Source: RGIG6307 sp964424345 (GTDB taxonomy: Bacteria > Bacillota > Clostridia > Lachnospirales > Lachnospiraceae). From it: a stretch of DNA of 64,000 nucleotides. Both the position numbers and the translations under genes were made by a program. Below the pieces are notes generated by a model that searched no databases, was not told where the DNA came from, and worked only from the letters and a program-made list of their open reading frames with translations. The stretch spans positions 16,670-80,669 of the forward strand of contig CAYRIK010000004.1 in the NCBI GenBank assembly GCA_964424345.1, given 5' to 3'. Shown in pieces: positions 59,040 through 64,000 of this stretch. Within the stretch, counting starts at the first letter, position 1, and each line of letters opens with the position of its first letter.

Positions 59040-59828
59040 ATGAGCAGTGTTCAATTATTAGATAAGACTCGAAAGATTGGAAAGTTATTACACAACAATA
59101 ATTCCAGCAAAGTTGTATTCAACGACATTTGCAAGGTTATGAAAGACATTTTAGCTTCTAATGTTTTAGTTATCAGCAAGAAAGGTAAAGTTCTTGGTGT
59201 TGGATATGCAGAAGAAGTAGATTTTATCCATGAGATGATTGATGAAAATGTTGGTGGTTTTATTGACGGAATGTTAAATGAACGTTTATTAGGTGTATTA
59301 TCTACAAAGGAAAACGTAAATTTGACTACATTGGGATTTGAAAGCGAAGATATTCGTAAATTCCAAGCAATCGTTTCTCCTATTGAAATTGCAGGAGAAA
59401 GACTTGGCACATTATTCGTATACAAAAATGGCGAACAGTATGATATTGATGACATTATTCTTTGTGAATATGGTTCTACTGTAGTTGGTCTTGAAATGCT
59501 TCGTGCAGTGAATGAAGAAAGCGCAGAAGAACAGCGAAAAGTAAATGTAGTAAAGAGTGCTATCAATACATTATCTTTCTCAGAAATGGAAGCAATTGTT
59601 CATATTTTTGATGAATTAAACGGTATGGAAGGTATTTTAGTAGCAAGTAAGATTGCAGATCGTGTAGGTATTACTCGTTCCGTTATCGTAAATGCACTTC
59701 GTAAGTTTGAAAGTGCAGGCGTTATTGAGTCTCGTTCTTCAGGTATGAAGGGAACTTATATCAAAGTTTTAAATGATGTTGTATTTGATGAAGTGAAAGA
59801 ACTCAAGAAAAAGACTGTTTATAAATAA
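59040..59828 (+). CDS. codY: Global regulator CodY
   Basis: A 262-residue GTP- and branched-chain-amino-acid-sensing repressor. The N-terminal GAF domain (about 1-155) has SKVVFNDICKVMKDILASNV and the dimer linker; the C-terminal winged helix (about 198-245) reads SKIADRVGITRSVIVNALRKFESAGVIESRSSGMKGTY, diagnostic for CodY. AGGAGGCG precedes the ATG. It follows topA, as in many Clostridia, with its own promoter and a likely autoregulatory box. It controls starvation, sporulation and adhesion genes in related species. Confidence 0.97.
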   Translation: MSSVQLLDKTRKIGKLLHNNNSSKVVFNDICKVMKDILASNVLVISKKGKVLGVGYAEEVDFIHEMIDENVGGFIDGMLNERLLGVLSTKENVNLTTLGFESEDIRKFQAIVSPIEIAGERLGTLFVYKNGEQYDIDDIILCEYGSTVVGLEMLRAVNEESAEEQRKVNVVKSAINTLSFSEMEAIVHIFDELNGMEGILVASKIADRVGITRSVIVNALRKFESAGVIESRSSGMKGTYIKVLNDVVFDEVKELKKKTVYK

Positions 59829-59834
59829 AAAGTG

Positions 59835-59863
59835 CTTGCATTTTCGAGTTAATAGTGCTAGAC
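59835..59863 (+). promoter_or_regulatory. Promoter of the rimP-nusA-infB operon
   Basis: TTGCAT (59835-59840), a 17-bp spacer and TAGACT (59858-59863), giving a leader of about 125 nt before rimP. Confidence 0.6.
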
Positions 59864-59889
59864 TGAAATAGAATAGATAAAATGATAGG

Positions 59890-59916
59890 AGAGGAGTTTG
59901 CAAGGCAGGCTCCTCT
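59890..59916 (+). promoter_or_regulatory. Leader hairpin upstream of rimP
   Basis: AGAGGAG pairs with CTCCTCT around 13 nt, then TTATTATAG. It is terminator-like and lies inside the operon leader, as in the rimP-leader RNAs known from other Firmicutes. NusA-linked attenuation is inference. Confidence 0.6.
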
Positions 59917-59993
59917 TTATTATAGTTTAACCGAATCAAGTGGCGGAAGTAGATTGAAAAATCTGCTGAACTCGTATATGGAAAGGAAAAAAG

Positions 59994-60458
59994 ATGTCAA
60001 AGAGAGAAAACTACGAAACAAAAGCGGAGAGTCTGCTTGGACCAATCGTAGAACGTGTTGGTGTAAGCATCTATGATGTGGAGTTTGTAAAAGAAGGCAG
60101 TGACTGGTATCTGCGTGTGTACATTGACAAACCGGAAGGTGTCAATATCAATGACTGCGTAGAAGTAAATCGTGCTTTTTCAGACGTATTGGATGAAGAA
60201 GATTTTATTGAAGAGTCTTATATTTTGGAGGTTAGCAGTCCTGGACTTGGACGTACTTTGAAAAAAGACCGTCATTTACAGCACAGCATTGGAGAAGAGG
60301 TAGAACTCAAACTTTTTAAGGCAGTAGATAAAGTAAAAGAATTTTCAGGTGTACTTAAAAGCTTTGACGCTGAAAACCTGACCATAGAAACAGAAGATGG
60401 AGAGCGCACATTCAAACGAAGTGATATTGCAGTGATTCGATTGGCGCTTGATTTTTAA
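59994..60458 (+). CDS. rimP: Ribosome maturation factor RimP
   Basis: A 154-residue protein needed for 30S subunit maturation. The N-terminal alpha/beta domain has VERVGVSIYDVEFVKEGSDWYLRVYIDKP and SRAFSDVLDE-like segments; the linker LEVSSPGLGRTLKKDRH is diagnostic; a C-terminal SH3-like barrel follows. AAAGGAAAAA precedes the ATG. It is the first gene of the nusA operon. Confidence 0.95.
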   Translation: MSKRENYETKAESLLGPIVERVGVSIYDVEFVKEGSDWYLRVYIDKPEGVNINDCVEVNRAFSDVLDEEDFIEESYILEVSSPGLGRTLKKDRHLQHSIGEEVELKLFKAVDKVKEFSGVLKSFDAENLTIETEDGERTFKRSDIAVIRLALDF

Positions 60459-60489
60459 AAAGGATTCTTGATTGGAGGAAAATGGAAAA

Positions 60490-61629
60490 ATGAACAAAGA
60501 ATTATTAGAAGCACTTGATGTGTTAGAAAAAGAAAAAGAAATCAGCAAAGAAGTAATGTTTGAAACAATCGAAAACTCTTTGATTGCTGCATGCAAAAAT
60601 CACTTCGGAAAAGCTGACAATGTAAAAGTAGAAATCAATCGTGAAACAGGCGATTTCCTTGTATATGCAATCAAGGAAGTAGTGCCTACTGTATTCGATG
60701 TAGAAGATGATGTACTTCAGATTGCATTAGAAGATGCAAAAGAAATTCACAAAAAAGCTCAGATTGGAGATATGCTCCATGTAGAGATTAAGTCTAAAGA
60801 ATTTGGTCGTATCGCTACACAGCATGCAAAGAACGTTATTTTACAGAAGATTCGTGAAGAAGAAAGAAGCGTTGTATTTGGCCAGTACATGGAAATGGAA
60901 AAAGAAGTTGTTACAGGTATCGTTCAGCGTGTTGTAGACAAAAATGTAAGCATTAACCTTGGTAAAGCAGATGCACTTTTAATGGAAAGCGAACAGGTAA
61001 AGGGTGAAGTATTAGCTCCAACACAGAGAGTAAAGGTTTATATTGTAGAAGTAAAGAATACTACAAAAGGACCTCGTATCACTGTAAGCCGTACACATCC
61101 TGAATTAGTAAAGAGATTGTTTGAAGCAGAAGTTACAGAAATCAGCGATGGTACAGTAGAAATTATGAGCATTGCTCGTGAAGCTGGCAGCCGTACAAAG
61201 ATGGCAGTAAGAAGCCATGATGCAAACGTAGATGCAGTAGGTGCTTGCGTTGGTATGAATGGTGCAAGAGTAAATGCAATCGTAGAAGAATTACGCGGTG
61301 AAAAGATTGATATCGTTCCTTGGGATGAAAATCCAGGAAACTTTATCCAGAATGCACTTGCTCCTTCTAAAGTAGTTGCTGTATTTGCTGATCCAGACGA
61401 AAAGACAGCAAAGGTAGTTGTACCAGATTATCAGTTAAGCCTTGCAATCGGTAAAGAAGGTCAGAATGCACGTCTTGCAGCAAGACTTACAGGTTACAAG
61501 ATTGATATCAAGAGCGAAACACAGGCAAAAGATGCAGTAGGTTTCCGTTATGAAGATTATCTGGATACTGAAGACAGCTACGAAGAAGAGTACGAAGACG
61601 AAAACGAAGGCGAAGCAGTAGAGGAATAG
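60490..61629 (+). CDS. nusA: Transcription factor NusA
   Basis: A 379-residue elongation and termination factor bound to RNA polymerase. Order: N-terminal RNAP-binding domain (about 1-125), S1 domain (GIVQRVVDKNVSINLGKADA), two KH domains (VGACVGMNGARVNAIVEELRGEKIDIVPW and LAIGKEGQNARLAARLTGYKIDIKS) and an acidic tail (EDSYEEEYEDENEGEAVEE). It lacks the C-terminal acidic repeats of E. coli, as is usual in Firmicutes. The ATG at 60490 follows GGAGG at 60474; an in-frame TTG at 60472 overlaps that site. Confidence 0.97.
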   Translation: MNKELLEALDVLEKEKEISKEVMFETIENSLIAACKNHFGKADNVKVEINRETGDFLVYAIKEVVPTVFDVEDDVLQIALEDAKEIHKKAQIGDMLHVEIKSKEFGRIATQHAKNVILQKIREEERSVVFGQYMEMEKEVVTGIVQRVVDKNVSINLGKADALLMESEQVKGEVLAPTQRVKVYIVEVKNTTKGPRITVSRTHPELVKRLFEAEVTEISDGTVEIMSIAREAGSRTKMAVRSHDANVDAVGACVGMNGARVNAIVEELRGEKIDIVPWDENPGNFIQNALAPSKVVAVFADPDEKTAKVVVPDYQLSLAIGKEGQNARLAARLTGYKIDIKSETQAKDAVGFRYEDYLDTEDSYEEEYEDENEGEAVEE

Positions 61630-61634
61630 TTGTT

Positions 61635-61913
61635 ATGACAACCAATAAAAAGATTCCAATGAGATTATGTATCGGTTGTGGAGAAATGAAAGATAAACGC
61701 ACAATGATGCGTGTTGTAAAGACTCCGGAAGATACATTTGTTTTGGACGTAACAGGCAAAAAAAATGGACGCGGAGCATACGTTTGTAAGGATAAAGATT
61801 GTCTGAATAAGGCAATCAAATCCAAAGGCTTAGAGCGTTCTTTTAAGATGAGTATTCCAAAAGAGGTATACGCAAAGCTGGAAGAGGAGTTTGTAAGTAT
61901 TGAAACAGAATAA
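61635..61913 (+). CDS. rnpM: YlxR-family RNase P modulator
   Basis: A 92-residue basic RNA-binding protein of the YlxR family (RnpM in Bacillus, reported to modulate RNase P). Diagnostic segments are RLCIGCGEMKDKRTMMRVV, VLDVTGKKNGRGAYVC and a second Cys (KDKDC). It begins five bases after the nusA stop and overlaps the next gene by 14 bases. Confidence 0.92.
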   Translation: MTTNKKIPMRLCIGCGEMKDKRTMMRVVKTPEDTFVLDVTGKKNGRGAYVCKDKDCLNKAIKSKGLERSFKMSIPKEVYAKLEEEFVSIETE

Positions 61914-62214
61914 GATAGAGGCTATGCTGGGACTGTGCGCTCGTTCAAGAAATCTTGTGAGCGGAGAGTTCGCAGCAGAAGCAGCGGTAAAAGACGGAAG
62001 TGCAGCTCTTGTGATTGTAGCAACGGATGCATCCGCAAATACCAAAAAGTTATTTCATGATAAATGCAGCTTTTATGAGGTCCCATGTTTTGAATATGGA
62101 ACCAAAGCATCTCTTGGTCATGCTATTGGCAAAGAGATACGGGCTTCCATAGCAGTTTTGGATGAGGGATTTGCAAAGTCTATCAAAAAGTACCTTGAGG
62201 GGCTTAATGAGTAA
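61900..62214 (+). CDS. ylxQ: L7Ae-like RNA-binding protein YlxQ
   Basis: A 104-residue protein with the L7Ae/L30e/S12e fold: LGLCARSRNLVSGEFAAEAAVKDG, ALVIVATDASANTKKLF and the C-terminal IRASIAVLDEGFAKSI. It probably binds kink-turn RNA. The start is TTG at 61900, inside the end of rnpM, about nine bases after GAGGAG; no ATG fits. Translational coupling with rnpM is likely. Confidence 0.88.
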   Translation: MKQNKIEAMLGLCARSRNLVSGEFAAEAAVKDGSAALVIVATDASANTKKLFHDKCSFYEVPCFEYGTKASLGHAIGKEIRASIAVLDEGFAKSIKKYLEGLNE

Positions 62215-62229
62215 ACGGAGGTAGTGAGC

Positions 62230-64000
62230 ATGGGAAAGATTAAAGTATATGAGCTTGCAAAAGAGCTGAACATATCAAGTAAAGATATTGTAAATTATTT
62301 ACAGGACAACGGCGTGGAAGGAAAAGTAGCACAGAGTGCCTTAGAAGACGATGCCGCTGCAATGATTAAAAAGAAATTTGGCGCAAAAGCAAATACAGAA
62401 GCAGAAGATGCACCAAAGAAAAAGAAACGTATCGTAATCGTGGAAAATCCACAGAACAGCAAATCAAATAATCAGGCAAAGCCACAGTCAAAGCAGCAGC
62501 CAAAGGCTCAGGACAGACCACAGCCAAAGAAAGATGCAAAGAGCGATATTAGTGCAGAACAGGTAGCTGCAAAGTTCAAAGCAATCTTAGGCGAAAGCAA
62601 GAATACAAAGCCACAGAATGAAAATAATAATAACAATAATAGCAACAACGGAAATGCACAGGTTAAGACAGGAAATGTTGTAGACAGCGTAGCAAGCATT
62701 ACAGCAAATGCACCTACAGTAAATATTGTAAGCCGTGGTAACGTAGTAGCAAAGAATACAGGTTCTGACAACAATAATAACAATCGTGACAACAACCGTC
62801 GTAACGATAATCGTGATAACAACCGCGGTGAAAACCGTCAGGGCGGCTATAACAGAGATAATAACAACCGCCGTAACGATAATCGTGACAATAACCGCGA
62901 TAATAATCGTCAGGGTGGCTACAACAGAGATAATAACAATCGTGGCGAAAATCGTCAGGGTGGTTATAATCGTGATAACAACCGCGATAACAATCGTCAG
63001 GGTGGCTACAACAGAGATAACAACAATCGTGGCGAAAATCGTCAGGGTGGATTTAACCGTGACAACAATAATCGTGGTGAAAATCGTCAAGGTGGCTTTA
63101 ACCGCGACAACAACCGTCAGGGCGGATATAATCGTGACAACAACCGCGATAATAATCGTCAGGGTGGCTTTGGCGGAAGACCAGTATTTGACAAGGATAA
63201 GGACGAAGTTCAGCAGCCAAGAACAAGCCAGAGCAGAAGAAATAACAACAGTGCAAACAATGCTTTTGCAGATGTTGCTCCTGCAAAGGATAATAAGCGT
63301 GATGAACGTCGTACAACAGGTCAGGAAAAAGACCGTAAGAACAAAAAAGATTATATCTACGAAGAAGAAAATACAAATATCAAGGGCAAGAACAACAATA
63401 AAGCAGGTAAGTTCATTAAGCCTGAAAAGAAAGTAGAAGTTGCTGAAGAACAGATTAAAGTAATTCAGATTCCTGATACAATCAATATCAAAGATCTTGC
63501 TGAAAAGATGAAAATGCAGCCATCTGCTATTATCAAAAAGCTTTTCATGCAGGGTAAGATTGTTACAGTAAACCATGAAGTAAGCTACGAAGAAGCAGAA
63601 GAAATCGCAATGGAATACGATATTCTTTGCGAAAAAGAAGAAAAAGTAGACGTTATCGAAGAACTCTTAAAAGAAGATGACGAAAACGAAGAAGTATTAG
63701 TAAAACGTCCTCCAGTTATTTGTGTAATGGGACACGTTGACCATGGTAAAACTTCCCTTTTGGATGCAATTCGTAAGACACATGTAACAGATAGAGAAGC
63801 AGGCGGTATCACACAGCATATCGGTGCTTACACAGTAACTGTACCAAGTGGAGAAAAGATTACATTCTTAGATACACCAGGTCATGAAGCATTTACTGCT
63901 ATGCGTATGCGTGGTGCAAATGCAACAGATATCGCAATCTTAGTTGTTGCAGCTGATGATGGTGTAATGCCTCAGACAATCGAAGCAATCAACCATGCAA
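62230..64000 (+). CDS. infB: Translation initiation factor IF-2, partial (cut by the window end)
   Basis: The first 590 codons of IF-2, which brings initiator tRNA to the ribosome. An N-terminal IF2_N domain (KIKVYELAKELNISSKDIVNYL) is followed by a Lys/Gln-rich linker. Residues about 178-314 are low-complexity repeats of RDNNR, GENRQGGY and related units. Then come a second IF2_N domain (TINIKDLAEKMKMQPSAIIKKLF) and the G domain: G1 GHVDHGKT from residue 501, switch EAGGITQHIG, G3 DTPGHEAFT. The sequence ends within the G domain. The frame is open throughout; antisense ORFs over the repeats are shadows. GGAGGTAGTGAGC precedes the ATG. Confidence 0.97.
   Translation, partial: MGKIKVYELAKELNISSKDIVNYLQDNGVEGKVAQSALEDDAAAMIKKKFGAKANTEAEDAPKKKKRIVIVENPQNSKSNNQAKPQSKQQPKAQDRPQPKKDAKSDISAEQVAAKFKAILGESKNTKPQNENNNNNNSNNGNAQVKTGNVVDSVASITANAPTVNIVSRGNVVAKNTGSDNNNNNRDNNRRNDNRDNNRGENRQGGYNRDNNNRRNDNRDNNRDNNRQGGYNRDNNNRGENRQGGYNRDNNRDNNRQGGYNRDNNNRGENRQGGFNRDNNNRGENRQGGFNRDNNRQGGYNRDNNRDNNRQGGFGGRPVFDKDKDEVQQPRTSQSRRNNNSANNAFADVAPAKDNKRDERRTTGQEKDRKNKKDYIYEEENTNIKGKNNNKAGKFIKPEKKVEVAEEQIKVIQIPDTINIKDLAEKMKMQPSAIIKKLFMQGKIVTVNHEVSYEEAEEIAMEYDILCEKEEKVDVIEELLKEDDENEEVLVKRPPVICVMGHVDHGKTSLLDAIRKTHVTDREAGGITQHIGAYTVTVPSGEKITFLDTPGHEAFTAMRMRGANATDIAILVVAADDGVMPQTIEAINHA

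Noticed and set aside
62587..63576. Long antisense ORFs (up to 329 codons) over infB
   Set aside because: They are shadows of the Arg/Asn/Gly repeat codons; they lack ribosome-binding sites and have low-complexity Val/Ile/Thr sequence.

Overview
The window is chromosomal DNA from an AT-rich, endospore-forming Firmicute. The best fit is the family Lachnospiraceae (gut Clostridia). Supporting signs are the sporulation genes gpr, spoIIP and a sigK-like sigma factor, CodY, the rimP-nusA-rnpM-ylxQ-infB operon, a DUF4250 protein, a GH3 enzyme in Butyrivibrio-type domain order, and several glycan-degrading enzymes. Two runs of exactly 100 N (8352-8451 and 23583-23682) mark scaffold gaps, both inside repeats, so this is a draft assembly.

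Layout. 1-1387: tail of clpB, a DUF4250 protein and a polysaccharide deacetylase. 1407-6490: alpha-galactosidase and GH3 beta-glucosidase operon with its own promoter and terminator. 6500-16605: a sortase-assembled pilus operon (signal peptidase, large tip pilin interrupted by a gap, backbone pilin, sortase, minor pilin, second sortase). Upstream of it lie phased A-tracts and a run of nine G. 16618-17901 (minus): Gfo/Idh/MocA oxidoreductase. 18386-22065: fructose operon (fruK, fruA, DeoR regulator), then rarA. 23528-26159: gap region, then a GH94-type phosphorylase. 26381-27840 (minus): DUF4364 protein and a YhcC-type radical SAM protein. 28046-30466: rho and a PfoR-like EIIC membrane protein. 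30611-34011: rpmE, a DUF1385 protein, prmC, prfA. 34178-34441 (minus): rpsT. 34629-41122: gpr, spoIIP, a metallophosphoesterase, lepA, hemW. 41135-45588: GH29 fucosidase and a very large glycosidase. 45904-51849: MarR operon with a DUF5131 protein, an aldo/keto reductase and a heterodimeric ABC exporter. 51952-54062: sigK-like gene and a MATE transporter. 54162-58906: comM, dprA, topA. 59040-64000: codY, then rimP, nusA, rnpM, ylxQ and infB (cut by the window end).

How the genes fit together. The glycosidases (GH36, GH3, GH94, GH29 and the large GH106-like enzyme) with the fructose PTS fit a saccharolytic gut commensal using plant or host glycans. The pilus locus is a self-contained surface-adhesin module. 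The rest is mostly core translation, transcription, DNA uptake/processing and sporulation machinery.

Most worth a second look: (i) a 175-bp dispersed repeat present twice at 98% identity, whose leading hairpin recurs as shorter copies, nearly always directly after the T-tract of an intrinsic terminator; (ii) ten HxHxxxC motifs in the tip pilin; (iii) A-tracts phased at about 10 bp plus a G9 tract upstream of the pilus promoter; (iv) a DUF5131 gene inside a MarR/ABC-exporter operon; (v) a long Arg/Asn/Gly-rich repeat in the IF2 N-terminus. No rRNA, tRNA, CRISPR array or intact transposase gene was seen.
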